From the NCBI GenBank assembly GCA_027382625.1, contig JAJKFJ010022002.1:62001-126000 (forward strand): DNA of 64,000 bases, read 5' to 3'. This DNA is from Tetmemena sp. SeJ-2015 (taxonomy: Eukaryota; Ciliophora; Spirotrichea; Sporadotrichida; Oxytrichidae). Position 1 is the first letter of the stretch. Each line of letters opens with the position of its first letter. This document shows, one piece after another, positions 23,146 through 34,769 of the stretch. Below the pieces are notes generated by a model. It had not been told where the DNA came from. It saw only the letters and a program-made list of their open reading frames with translations, and searched no databases. Position numbers and translations under genes: made by a program.

Positions 23146-23612
23146 CCGGAAGTTTGTAATCTAAACTTAATATATTGCATAGTAATTTCATTTATTTCTT
23201 ATTTAAATTCAAAATATTTCTTCATTACTTTCATAAATTTCAACTATTAGTTGCTTATCTTTGGGTTTTTTTCATAAACATTTGCTTTTATTAAAAATTT
23301 CAGTTAAGCTTTATAAATTACCTTTTCCAAATACTATATCTCAATTCTCCGAATTACCAAAGCTGCATTTTGAAAATAAGCATAGATATATTAAAACCTC
23401 CTTCACAATTACTTAGAATAAATACGAGAGCATGAAGATGATGATCTCAAACTTGAACGGAAAATAAATTATAGGAAGCTCAAATCAAAATAATTTGTTA
23501 ATATTAGTGACTAAACAATTTAGTGATAATTTTTGAATTAATCTATTAAGCTTGAATTAACTTCTAAGTAAATTTTAATCAAACGTTAGATCTATAACTG
23601 GGAAGTGATTTA

Positions 23613-23789
23613 ATGCAAGTCTCTTTATTTTTTCCATTGGATTATGAACAGAGGTTTCAATAATTAGAACGTGTGATTGGTAAGAATTATGCGTACTCAG
23701 GAGCTCCTACGTTCTTGAATCAATTCAGTTATGCACCACCTAGAGTTGTGACTTTGCTTCTGTCGTCTGGCCTTGAGCACCTAAGTTGA
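23613..23789 (+). CDS. Small ORF in the centre of the foldback element (doubtful)
   Basis: 58 codons from ATG 23613 to TGA 23787-23789, containing LDYEQRFQQLERVIGKNYAY and APPRVVTLLLSSGLEH. Base composition is more GC-rich than its surroundings. No family recognised; it may be a remnant of an element-encoded gene. Confidence 0.3.
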
Positions 23790-24189
23790 TTGCTTCATGA
23801 GCTAGAGTACTAAACCGTTTTTTTCTCTGAAAAGAAGATGAAGAAAATCACAAATATTTTTTCTTGAGTTGAAAGTCTGAAAAGTTATTTGTTTGATTAT
23901 TTATTTCAGTGGATTATATGAAGAGGTCTTACTTGGACTTGAAGCGACGAGAGAGCTTTTTTAGGAACCACTTTTCATTATACTCTTATTAAATTTGTCC
24001 TCATGAAAGTGCTCTACCTCAGCCCTTATCCTTTTTTAGGATTCCATAATAATTTTCAGAAGTCTATTTGTGGAATGAAGATTTTAATTTAACAAAGCTG
24101 AATTTATATAGTAAATAGCTTTGACTAACTAATATCCCATATAGGGTTCAGAGACTTTCTTTTATTCAAGTGAAAATTTTGAAATTTGA

Positions 24190-24365
24190 GCTTGTGATTT
24201 TTTTTTAGGGCTTTGTGATTTTTTTATCAAATTTTGTGATTATTTGTGATTTTTTGTGATTTTTTCTGATCTGAGAGACCTTTTGTCCCTTATTTCTGAT
24301 GTCGAAAAATTGATAAAAAAGTCTCTGTGATTATTTAATCACAGCCATTTTATGCTTGTGATTAT
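24190..24365. repeat. Irregular GTGATTTTT repeats
   Basis: Five TTGTGATTTTT-like units lie between 24190 and 24270, and two GTGATTATTTAAT units at 24326-24365, one followed by its inverse (ATCACAG). Simple-repeat-like, inside the element. Confidence 0.7.
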
Positions 24366-25052
24366 TTAATTTCTTCCAAGGAGGAAATCAAAAATGTTTT
24401 TTATTTGAGTCAATCGACTTTTCGTAAATATAGAAAAGTACTCAACCTTTTAGCAATAGAATACAGTAAATGATTGCCAAACTTTATTTGAATCTAATCT
24501 AATCTTAGGCTTTAGCATTTTCATTTTTTATATTAAGGTCTAATTTGAGTTATGCTGATACCTTAAACATAAATCACTCCAGAAAAATAGTTTCAGATTT
24601 TCATGATATAATTTTAAAAAGCCTGTAGGATTTATGATTTTGGTAATCTTACTTTTTTTTTTTTTCGTTAATTCCAAATTTAGAATGACAGAATATATTT
24701 TTTGTGATTATTTCTATAAGGTCTCTGAGAGAGAGCAGAAGATGATATGAATAACTTTGAAAATTTATATATTTGGAAGACTATAAACATAGGCATTAGA
24801 GAAAGAAAAATAAGTTAGAAAACTTCTCCTAATGAGTGAACCATATTGGGATAATTTTTAGCATTGTCAAATTTAAGGGATCAAAAATATTTTTGGGTCA
24901 AGAAAATTCTATAAAGGAAGCAAGAAAAATATTCTCATGAAACGAAAGAGATTGTTTAAAAATTATTTGAAATTAATTAGGACCTCTTTCTATATATCAA
25001 AAGTAATTTGACTTCTAAAGTATATAATCTTTAAATATATTTAAATAAAAGA

Positions 25053-25090
25053 AATGGCGGATAATCCGCCATGGCGGAAAATCCGCCATT
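25053..25090. repeat. GC palindrome P3
   Basis: 38-bp near-palindrome centred on CCATGG between positions 25071 and 25072, made of two GGCGGAWWATCCGCC-type units. Mirror partner of P2. Confidence 0.95.
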
Positions 25091-25228
25091 TTTAAATGCA
25101 GCATAGATGAAAGTTTGAACTAAATTTAATAATGGTTTATAGTCCGATAATATTTTTACTATTTCTACAATATTATCAACATTTAAGAAATAAAAAGGCC
25201 CTAATTGCTTTAATTAATGAGTTGATGA

Positions 25229-25266
25229 AATGGCGGATTTTCCGCCATGGCGGATTTTCCGCCATT
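25229..25266. repeat. GC palindrome P4
   Basis: 38-bp repeat of GGCGGATTTTCCGCC units around CCATGG, centre 176 bp from that of P3. Mirror partner of P1. Confidence 0.95.
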
Positions 25267-25491
25267 TTAAAACTGTTCATTTCAGATTAAATTAAGACTT
25301 AATGTAGTCAACAAATATTATGAAAACAAAAGTTAATGAAATTGAAGTGCTTATTTTTCAACACGATGTTCAAGAAATGTTCTTAGAAATTAAATTTAAA
25401 CCCTTTAAGGAAAATTTTTTTATAATAAACTAAATTTTAATTAAAATCAAAATTTTAAAAAAATATATCTTGGTCAGAGGAGGAGAAATTT

Positions 25492-25495
<4 letters not shown>

Positions 25496-25551
<56 letters not shown>

Positions 25552-25564
25552 AAAAAAAAAAAAA
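25496..25564. repeat. Poly(A) tract
   Basis: 54 A at 25496-25549, then TT and 13 more A. Exact length may be an assembly artefact. It sits in the right arm and has no equal in the left arm. Confidence 0.9.
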
Positions 25565-25814
25565 TGCATAAAAAAAAATTTACTATTTAGTCGAAATATG
25601 TCTGCACTTCTTGCATCAGCTTATTTTAAAAAATTTAAAAAATAAAGTTTTTAAATTTTTGAAAAATTTTAAAAGATATTAGTGAATTAATTATTACTTA
25701 GCCCGATTTTAATGTCCCGCACTTAAAAATTTTTCTTGCTTGTTTTATTAAATGTTCCTAAGCGAGTATGTCTTTCAAAAATTTTAATTAAATTATTAAT
25801 TAGATTATAAAGAG

Positions 25815-25873
25815 ATCGACCTTGGATTAATTAAACTTTTCATTACCCTCTTATTTCTTACAAATTTTACTAA
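25815..25873 (-). repeat. Right copy of the 59-bp inverted repeat core
   Basis: Reverse complement of 22398-22456 with two mismatches; ends TTTACTAA at 25873. Confidence 0.95.
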
Positions 25874-27311
25874 ATGAATAAAACGCAGACATTTTGCTTC
25901 ATTAACTGCTCCTCACCATTTTAATTTCTTAATTATCACCGCTTTTCTAATTTCCTTTTGTAGCGACGCTTCGAATCAATAAAATTGCAACTTTATTTTT
26001 TAAAAGCATTTTATCGAATGTGCTCTTTACTCTTTTCTTGGCAAGATGCGTTGATATAAATTGGTAGATGACGTCAATTTAAATAAATAATAATAAATGT
26101 TTTATATAGAAAATAAATTTTCTTTGTGGCACATAAAATTTATAATCTCATACTGATTAATCAAGCCATAGGGATAGTAAGTAGTTATCATCATCTCAAA
26201 TTATTCTACTATACAATTTAAACAAAACTAAGAAAATCAAACATTTGATTAGGCAAAAATTAAATTTCTTATTTATTTAAAGTAGGTTGTTTTATTAAAT
26301 ACAATTCAAAGTGAAGAAATAAATTTTAATAATTTTTAAGGCATAGATTAAAATACTTCGTTAGAATCTACAAATCTTTTGTTGAAAAAGTCTAGTGTAA
26401 TTTTCTTTTTGTTTTTATGGCTTTGCAGTAAATAATTTGATTACTTCCTGTAATCGAATACAAGTAGTATTGAATAGCTCAACAGTAATCAGAATCGAGA
26501 GACCTTTAAGAAAAATTTATCACAAATATTACCGATTACAAATCCGAGAGGCGAATAAAACTGGAATTTTTAAAATATATTTACTACATTTATATAACAT
26601 AAAAAATATTATTTAAAAAATTATCTTTAATCTTATCCCTATTTATATTTTAATTTAATTTTGCTTTGATTATCTTTTGGAAATTAGAAAAGTCATCCTT
26701 TAATATTTACATAACTTAGCTTGGGGAAGACTTAGGTAAAATATTTTGGGTATATTTATATGAAGTGTTCAAGTTGTCTAACTGAAAGAAATTTTGAAGT
26801 TTTCTATCTTTTCCTTCACTAATCCTTTTTTTCTAATAAATTTTCTCCCTAAAAGTTTCGAAACATAAAAGTTTTTATAAGTTTAAACAAATGTGCTTCT
26901 ATTATGACCTTGAGTTTATATTTTGTAATATAGTCAGCTATACCTCACCAATAGTACTTTGCATACCTGCTAGAGGTGGTTATATTTATCAAGGGCCAGA
27001 AATTTCAAGATGATCAATTCATAAACCTTAATATTTTATGAATTTATATTTTAGATCTTCTATATGAACTGAAGAGCGCCATTACAGAAGCTAAAGATGT
27101 AAGAATTAGGGATTCCCCGACTAACTAATCTAAGTCTACTCTATATTTATAGAATTACTTATTATCAAGTGTAGATATTAATTGCAATAAGCAGTAAAGT
27201 ATATTTGCATAAGCTTCTTTAGAAAATTTTAAGTTAAAGATAAATGAGATAAACCCTAAATATAGGCTGAACTTGACTTGAGTATAATTAATATTGATTT
27301 TAATTTTGAGA
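25874..27311. other. AT-rich stretch without a supported gene
   Basis: About 1.4 kb of AT-rich DNA with no recognisable protein. Upstream exons of the histidine kinase may begin near 27060 (LLYELKSAITEAKD), but this is weak. Confidence 0.5.
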
Positions 27312-30063
27312 ATGCTGGTTAAATTGCTGCCTGAGGGAGTTATAATCCTGAACACAAAGACGAAGTCAATTTAGTTGATAAACCGCACTGCCATCAAGCT
27401 TTTCAAGCCCCAAGATCTTCTTTTATTTTTGAGAGAGTGATATCGATCCCAAGTACGATTTGAAGGCACTAGGTGCGCCAACCCCTGCAACGCATCAATA
27501 CTATGAAAGAATGAGAAAGGAAATAAATGATTTATACTATACACACATAAACCTATTAATTATCACTTTTATAAATGAGATTATCAAAGAAATTAATATC
27601 AGAGAGCAGCAGTCTATATAAAATGTGGAGAGAAATGGCAAGAATCCACTCACAGACTTGCATTCATTCCTCTTCTATAAGGCATAGTCAACCATTCAAT
27701 TTATGAAGCAATAATTTTTAACTTCGATTTTTACCATAAATCTGCAGGGCCAGTTTAAAATCATGAAGAATAAGCAGCAAATAGACTTAATATAAGAAAG
27801 ATGAATTAATATATAGACTACTAGATTGTAAATTTCAATAGGAAACACTAGGTGCTTGTTCTATTACAAGATTTGCAGCAAGTAAGAGAGGAATAGAAAT
27901 CTGTGGTTCAAACTAGAATGCAAACTCTCTATTTCGCATCTATCGCTCACGACCTAAGGACTCCACTTAATGCTATGATGAAAAAATTATCTGTTAATTG
28001 CATTAGCAATTTATAATTAGATGAGTGCCACTTAATCTCTCAAAGTCGCTAATTTACCAGCGCGCTATACTGAAATTTATATTTGAAATTTTAGAGATGC
28101 AAGAGATGAGTGGAAAGTTTTTAAGCAATTTAGTGGAAGATATATTGGTAAGTGGCTATTTATAGACAATTTACTCATTTAAGAGAGAGTAACTTAAATT
28201 TGTATAGGATCTCTCAAGATTTGAGTTTAATAAGTTTGAGCTGAACAACTCTAAATTTAACCTCAGACAGTAAATAGATGACGCCTGTTCCATGATAAGG
28301 CACAGGGCTGAAGCCAAAAAGATTCAACTCGTCAAGATCATTGGAGATTCAGTTCCAAATAAATCAAAAAATATAAGTAAATATTGTTTCCACTCTTTAT
28401 CATGGCAGATAAGAAAAGAGTCAACTAGGTTCTCATAATTAAAATAAATTATAAATGCCTACATTAAAAAAGTTCTAATCAACCTGCTAACAAACGCTAT
28501 CAAGTTTATAAAGAAAGGGCAGGTTGTCCTAAGAGCCAATAAAGTTGATGCGATGCAATTTTATTTTAAAAACGATTCCTAAAAGAGAGAACCTAACTAT
28601 ATGCTCTGGAGAGCCTATTCAAACAGAAGAGAGTAATGATACTGCTGATAATGCAGGCTTTCTAGCTTAGATATTTTAAATATATAATTATAGAAGTCAC
28701 CAGGATTCATTTAGATCCAGGTTATAGATACGGGAATAGGGATAAGTTTTGAGAATCAGAAAAAGCTTTTCAAAACTTTTGGAAAGTTGAAAGACCATTC
28801 AGGTTTGAATGAAAATGGGTGCGGACTTGGTCTTACTATTTGCAAAAAGATTGCTGAATCTATGAATGGAGCCATTAAATTCATTTAAATGAAAATGATT
28901 TGTTTGATTTAGTTTGTATTATGCTTGAAAGTTATCCGGGAGTTGGGTCTACTTTCACTTTCTATTTCTAACTTCAGCAAGACATTAGTCTCTAATAAAG
29001 TAGCTAAGAAGAGGGAGTAATCTCTGGCGATGATTTAATTGTGGAAGAGTAGCCTTCTGACCATGAAACTCTATTTGAGCATTACCTAGTTGAAAATTAG
29101 GGGAATCATCGCAAATCTCTTACACAAGTAAATAGAGGGGAGAGACCATCAACTTTGAATATGCGGAACTATTATTTCATTGAATTATATAGTGGATAAA
29201 ATTTCATAACTTTACTAAAGTGATAGTATAGGAGTCCTTCGCTGAACATTTCATCTAAACTAATTTCATTGTTGTTATCATCACAGAATTAAGCATCGAT
29301 CAAGTTTACTTCTTAATTTACAGCAAGCAGAAGACAAAGCAATGAGCATCTATTTTTCCGTTCTGAGCTGGTCTCAGTAAATAACACCCAAATTATCTTC
29401 ACAGAAAGAGCTCCAGTTACTCAACAGCAATTTTAGAGAAGAGTGGTGGTTCCATCAAAACCATCCAAAAAATACAACATCCTTATTATTGATGACAATT
29501 CCTTCAATATACTGGCCCTCAAGCTTTAACTACAGATGCTAATAGATGGCGAGGTCAACTTCGAATAAGGCTTTTCAGGTTAAGACGGGCTTGAGATTCT
29601 TCAGAGCTTCATTAAATTTTAAAGAAATTTAAGTTAGAATTTAAATCAATAGAAAGCCGATTGAAATGCAGTTTGATCTAGTCTTTCTGGATTTCAACAT
29701 GCCACAGATGAGCGGGCCAGCTGTAAGATATGATTTATTAGACTTTATGCCTTATAGATGATGAAACAAGTTTAAGAGTTGGAAAAAAAAGGACTCTTAC
29801 ATTTTTACAAAACTCAGTTTGTGCTTTGGAGTGCGCAAACTGAGGATCAAGTAAACGAGTATAAAAAGCTTGGTTTCAACATGTTTCGTAAGTCTTGTTT
29901 TCACCTTTCATAATCTTTTTTTTTTAAATAACTTAAAGTTCTAATCTTACATATAGTTGAAAAACCTGTAGACACTCTACAGCTCAAAAAGATAGTTAGC
30001 AAAGTAGGCATACCCTTTAATACTTAGCTTAATTTTAATGGAGCCGGATAATAAGAGAGCTGA
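27312..30063 (+). CDS. Hybrid sensor histidine kinase with response-regulator domain
   Basis: Two-component phosphorelay protein. A PAS-like start (LLPEGVIILNTKTKSI) follows the ATG at 27312; this ATG is the first in frame after a TGA, but more N-terminal segments upstream are likely. HisKA H-box FASIAHDLRTPLNAM is near 27930, with the phospho-accepting His. The ATPase domain shows N-box VLINLLTNAIKF (about 28470), G1 VIDTGIGISFENQ and G2 GCGLGLTICKKIAESM (about 28820). The receiver domain shows acidic pocket ILIIDDNSF (29480), phospho-Asp FLDFNMPQMSG (29680), LWSAQ, and lysine VEKPVD (29960). Stop TGA 30061-30063. Multiple IESs are present, one resolved. No TM segments are seen in what is recovered, so it may be soluble or lack its true N-terminus. 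Confidence 0.88.
27414..27448. other. IES in histidine kinase, pointer GATC
   Basis: GATC at 27414-27417 and 27445-27448; deleting 31 bp removes a TGA and gives KLFKPQDPKYDLKALGAPTP. Confidence 0.75.
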
Positions 30064-30166
30064 AAGAATTTTTGTTTTAGGAACAATTTCTTTAGACTTT
30101 TTATTTAATAACTAAAAATATTGAATGACCCTGAGCGGAAGATTTTATTTAGAAATTAAAAATAGA

Positions 30167-32563
30167 TCATTCAGGTATATTCTCCTAAGGAGTATTAACA
30201 GAGTCAGACTTAATCTACTCTTATCTCTCTCTTTCTAACTCTTCCTGGTAAGTGTAGTGGAACTTACTGTCTACACCAAAACTCCTTTCAATTGTGTGAT
30301 CCACACTCCATCCAAGAGGCAAGAATTTAGGTTCCATAGACTTTAAGAAATGAGTTCTCCAGAGCTTTATGAAATCAGCAATTTTATCCTGAGCTGATAG
30401 GAGATCTACCAGCTGCTTTCCATGAGGATTTTACTTATCTCTGTTAGTAAGCTTTAGCAAAGGAAGCTTGAAACAAAAGTGGATGAATTTCTCATTAGTT
30501 TCTCTTTTTTCTATATTAGTGTGATACTCTTCAGGGAAGAAAGGAAGCATCTGCTCTTTCATTTCTTCGATAAGATTGAAGATAGTTTCCTTGATCTGGA
30601 ATATTTTGTCTTCTGGCATTTTATCTGATGCTTTTTTCAATGTGTAAGAAAACTTGTTTATCTGCTGGATCTAAAGATTGAGCAACTTATTGGGGTTGTG
30701 CTCGTTAAGAGGTATTCCGTATTTATCAGATAATTGCTTCTTTAGATTATCCTAGAATTTGCTAGCTTTTTCATGGCAATTAAAGCAAAGCAATACTACA
30801 TCATGTGAGCGATGAGATTTCAAAGTGTCTGAAAAATTCTAACGGTAAAGAGTAGGGATCACATGGAAACGAGAGTAGTCTTTATCAGCACCGCATGAAA
30901 CGCAAATGTTTTCTCTGTTAGCAATGTAGAAATTATCATCATATAATTCCTCATAAGGCTTTGATTCTCCTCTGCCGTTAGGCTCAAAATTCAACTTAAT
31001 TGTAAAAGGATCATCTTTGATTTTCTCAGCTAAACCCTTTTCAATATACCATTAAGCTTTCTTCAAATCACAGTTAGAAAGTATTTAGCCATCAGGAGCA
31101 ACCATTTTGCAATTTTCGTAAACAACCTTTTTGCAGGTATATTTCTTCATCATCACTTACTTTCTTTACTCCTTTTGTTTTTGTCTCTCTTAAGCCGAAT
31201 TAAAGCCATTATTTGGTAGTGTAGCATAGTAGTTTCTCATTTTTTCTAATGCATTTGGAAATTCTTCAATAGCTGCTTCAATTTCTAGATTGAAGTATTC
31301 TATAAGTTACCTAAACAAGGCGGTAGTTTTCTGGGCTTATTTTTCTAATAGCTTTCTAGTTTCAAGATACTCTGTTGGCTAAAGTTTGCTCAGAATTTAT
31401 AGAACTATATTATCGCAAATTTCATCAGGACCCACATCCATAACCTGTGAGAAGTGCTCTCTCTAATTATATAGCCTCTTGAAGATATATTCTATCTTCA
31501 GGAATTCTTCACTCTCTGGGTCGAATCCATCACAGGACTTTCTAAACGGGATTCTATAATCATCTTCTTTATTGAATTGACTATTTCTCAGCTTATAAAT
31601 TTAAGCTACGCACTGCTCGTTTACTTATTAGCAAATATCTTCTAGTTCCTTCTCTTTACCCTCCTTTAGAAAGCTATTTTGGATTTGCTGAGCGATGTAT
31701 ATGAGGAAATGAGAGTCATGTGCTGCATATTCTAACATTTTTGCAGTCAGAGGCCTCTAACTCCAATCTTCTTTTTGAAAGATGTTCTTTTCCTCTTTAG
31801 TGATCTTGCTCTAGTCTTAGCAATAACTCTCCCACAGATGAAGAAGGGACATTCGCTGCCCTTTGTACAACTTTTTAAAAGCCTCCTGTGTATCAAATAT
31901 GTTTACAGTTGCGAAACCAAAGTCACGCTGAAGCCAGCCTATATCTGAATTTATGCATCCATGGAAGATTTTTAAAGTTGTGGGACTTTCAAATATTGCG
32001 GCCAAGTAGGACTTAATGTCTTCACGAAGGGTCAAACAATCAATCAGATACGTGTCATAATTTGGAGTAGTGATTTAAATCAGGCAAAGGAACCCGTGGT
32101 AAGACTTTGCTTAATGATTTTCAAGGTCAATTCTAAATGAGTATCTAAATAGACAAGTATAAACGTAATAATTCCAAGGACTTTGTGTGAATATAGATCT
32201 TGCAAGATTTCTTGCAGCTGATGTGGTTAATCAATTAGCTTGAATAATCCCTCAGTATAAGGTTTAAGAGTACTTTTCTTCTCAATTTTATAGTCAAACT
32301 TTACGTTTTAGTTAGTATTGTTATTTGTGACTGCTGCCCATTACACATTCTTGAGTATAACATCTTCGGGTATTGAGTAGCGATTAGTTTTGGGCTTAAA
32401 TTGAAGCTCATATGGATTTCTCTGCTTCTTTTTAATTATTTTTTATTGGACCACTGCTCTATTTTGGTTTCTATTTTGTAATGAGGAAAATGCTTTGTAA
32501 ATTGCGATACCTGCTAAGAATATAAAATTTAAAATGTCCCCATTAGGAGATATAATGTCTCAT
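30167..32563 (-). CDS. 3'-5' exonuclease with C-terminal HNH-like zinc region (EXD2-like)
   Basis: Minus strand. The N-terminus has a hydrophobic anchor (ILNFIFLAGIAIYKAF, about 32540-32490). The DEDD exonuclease domain follows: IDLENHQ with the first acidic pair (about 32130), LKIFHGCINSDIGWLQRDFG (31990-31930), VNIFDTQ, and AHDSHFLIYIAQ near 31710. A C-terminal zinc region has ENICVSCGADKDYSRFHVIP, SHRSHDVVLLCFNCHEKA (about 30930-30770) and a final WRTHFLKSMEPKFLPLGW plus SVDH. This order (anchor, DEDD exonuclease, CxxC...HD...CxxCH) is that of EXD2, a mitochondrial/nuclear nuclease, while the exonuclease core itself also resembles Rrp6. The start is uncertain: ATG at 32563 is one base out of frame, suggesting a short IES. 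Confidence 0.8.
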
Positions 32564-32673
32564 TATCAATCATTGTGAATTTACTTGAATATATTATTAG
32601 TACAAGTATTAGCTATTATAATTATTTTGTCCTATAATCTGTTTAAGATAGTTTTTTATTCATTAATCTTCAG

Positions 32674-34744
32674 AAAGCGTAGGAGATGAAGAAATCTACT
32701 TGATAGATTCTGTGCCTGAAAAGTTTGCAGACAATCCTCTAGAAGATGAAAAAAGGGAATAAAATGAAGAAGAACTAGCTTCTTTCATTATGAAAAACTT
32801 GGTAAGACTACTTTTATCTATATTTCTAATATATTTTAGGCATCACTCCTCTTTGAAAATAAGGAGACGTTCGTTCAGATGAAAGACTATTTTGCGTCCT
32901 ACAGGACACAAATGTAAGACAACTTGCACTCCTACAAGGAAACTTCGAAGTCGATGCTTGTAAATAACTTTAGCGCGATAAATTTACCTGATGGGGCGGA
33001 TGGAGGTGAAACTGGTCTAAACCATTTCTTAAGTACGGAAAATCTACCTGTTGTGCAAAGAGCCTCCTCTTCAACTTATTACATGAGTAAGCGAAAGCAA
33101 GGAACTGCAGTCTAGCCAGTAGGTATAATGGATTCGCGGATAACCAGTGGAAACGACTAGCGTGTAAATTCCACCCTCACTACCAGCCAAGTTGAAAGGA
33201 ACTAGAATAGCTAGATGAATGCACAAGCTGTGCAATAGCTGAAAGACATATACATTTACCAATCAGGAGAAAATCAGCTCAAAGAAAATGGCTCTGCCCC
33301 ATTTAGTAAGATTGCAAATTCTTAAGTGATATCTTTTCATATAGGCTAGTAAAGTACTGCGAGAAACGATGGTTTTATGAGGCAGAATAATAGAGGCTAC
33401 TACGGTACACAGTTTTATCAAAAGCAGTAAAGTAATCAGGAACGAGCAGCATTAGTATATCAGCAGCAACAGCCCAACATCAGAAGAAAGATGTCGGCAG
33501 TTCAATCCAATAAAGTTGCAAAATAAGATTTCAGGAACGAAAAGATGGGAAGGAGCAGTTAGATGCAACAAAGTTCATAACAAAAGCAATTTTTGCAACA
33601 CTATCAAAATTATCAGCCGAAAATGCAGGAGCCACTACATTAAGTAAGTAAAGATCAGCTTGTGTATTAACTTCTTAGGTAACTTCACAAAATAATCAGG
33701 GTTGACCACCTCATCTCACGAAGCAAAGATAGATATACTCCTAAAAGCAAAGCTCTATCAATACGAATGAAAGCCAAACAGACCTTTTGAACATGTCTCA
33801 GCTTTAGATAAGAGGAGAGAGCAATAATAACTACTAGGGCGCAAATAATCAATTATAGCCATATTAGGGTTAAGAGCAAGGAGTAAATTAAAGAAGAAAG
33901 GCGAGGCAGAGCTAATACCAACAATAGATCAATTTCTCCAGCCAAAAGAAAAATAAGTTCATAGTAAACTCAAATCATTTGAACCAGTTTAAGATTCCAA
34001 ATAAGATGTTCTCTCAGCAGAATGCATTAAATCAGCTTTCAATATATTTTAAGCTTCGCCAGAAAATATAAATATCTTTGTCTAATATCTTAATTAAAAT
34101 TAAATGAGTAGTTAGTCGGGAAACTACTAGAACCTCAATCAATAAGATCCCATGCTTATTTAAAACTTATAGATAATAGGCGATAACTAATAACCATAAA
34201 GTGTATAATTAAGAGAGACTGGAAACATAAGAGAATCCCAGAGGATAAATGAAGCCTCCCTATCAAATTTAAAGCTTCAAGCACGATCTTAGAATGAGAT
34301 AGGCTCAGCATCTTTATCTTTTTTAAATCAATATAAATTTTTGCACAAGGGAGCAAGCTAAAATCAAATGAACATCAACTTATAAATGAATAACTCCTCT
34401 TATCTGCCAGCTCACAATATGTGAATTTTGTATTAATAAATATCTATCCTTCGCCCATGAATCAGCAGCAGTCTTTGCGTACTCAATACAATATACCCAT
34501 TTCTCCTTAAAAAAGGGTGAGCAAGTACACAAATAATATTCAGAATAAGTAAAGGCAAGCAAATAATCCGCTCGATGTGTATAGTTCAAACATTTCTTCG
34601 ACTGGAAATATAAACCAAATCAATGTTTAAGGGAACAACCTCCAAAGAAATCTAAAGTTGCCTTAAATCCAAAGAGGTATGAATTAGCCTGCTTCACAAA
34701 TGAGAAACGCAAGTAGCAAAGGCAGAAGCAATAATCATAATTGA
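32674..34744 (+). CDS. Q/N/S-rich low-complexity protein
   Basis: First visible exon ESVGDEEIYLIDSVPEKFAD from 32674; true start unknown (candidate ATGs at 32534 and 32555 overlap the neighbouring minus-strand gene). A 41-bp GT...AG segment at about 32801-32840 separates MKNL from ASLLFENKETFVQMKDYFAS. The rest is rich in Q, N and S, largely encoded by TAA/TAG/CAG/CAA, with runs such as YQQQQPN and QMQQSSQQKQFLQHYQNYQ. It ends MRNASSKGRSNNHN at TGA 34742-34744. Prion-like composition; no domain recognised. Confidence 0.6.
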
Positions 34745-34769
34745 TTTCTTAATTTTCAAATTTTTCAAC

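Larger units (their letters stand above)
22398..25873. mobile_element. About 3.5-kb foldback element with long terminal inverted repeats
   Basis: The 59 bases at 22398-22456 match the reverse complement of 25815-25873 at 57 of 59 positions, without gaps. Homology continues inward in more diverged form. Two GC palindromes in each arm occupy mirrored places, and GATAATATTG with similar flanks recurs between the palindromes in both arms (in opposite orientation). Arms span roughly 22.4-23.15 and 25.05-25.87 kb around a 1.9-kb centre. No transposase is recognisable. Architecture recalls foldback or Tlr-type germline-limited elements of ciliates, but I see no sequence link. Target-site duplication not identified. 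Confidence 0.8.

Noticed and set aside
22941..25266. CRISPR-like array
   Set aside because: Only four palindromes in two pairs, mirrored in inverted arms, with no regular spacers; the genome is eukaryotic.
25496..25564. Retrotransposon poly(A) tail
   Set aside because: No reverse transcriptase, no element body next to it and no target duplication seen; simple-repeat expansion or an assembly artefact is likelier.
32534..32557. ATGs at 32534 and 32555 as start of the Q-rich gene
   Set aside because: They overlap the N-terminal anchor of the minus-strand EXD2-like gene and do not join in frame to the first clear exon.
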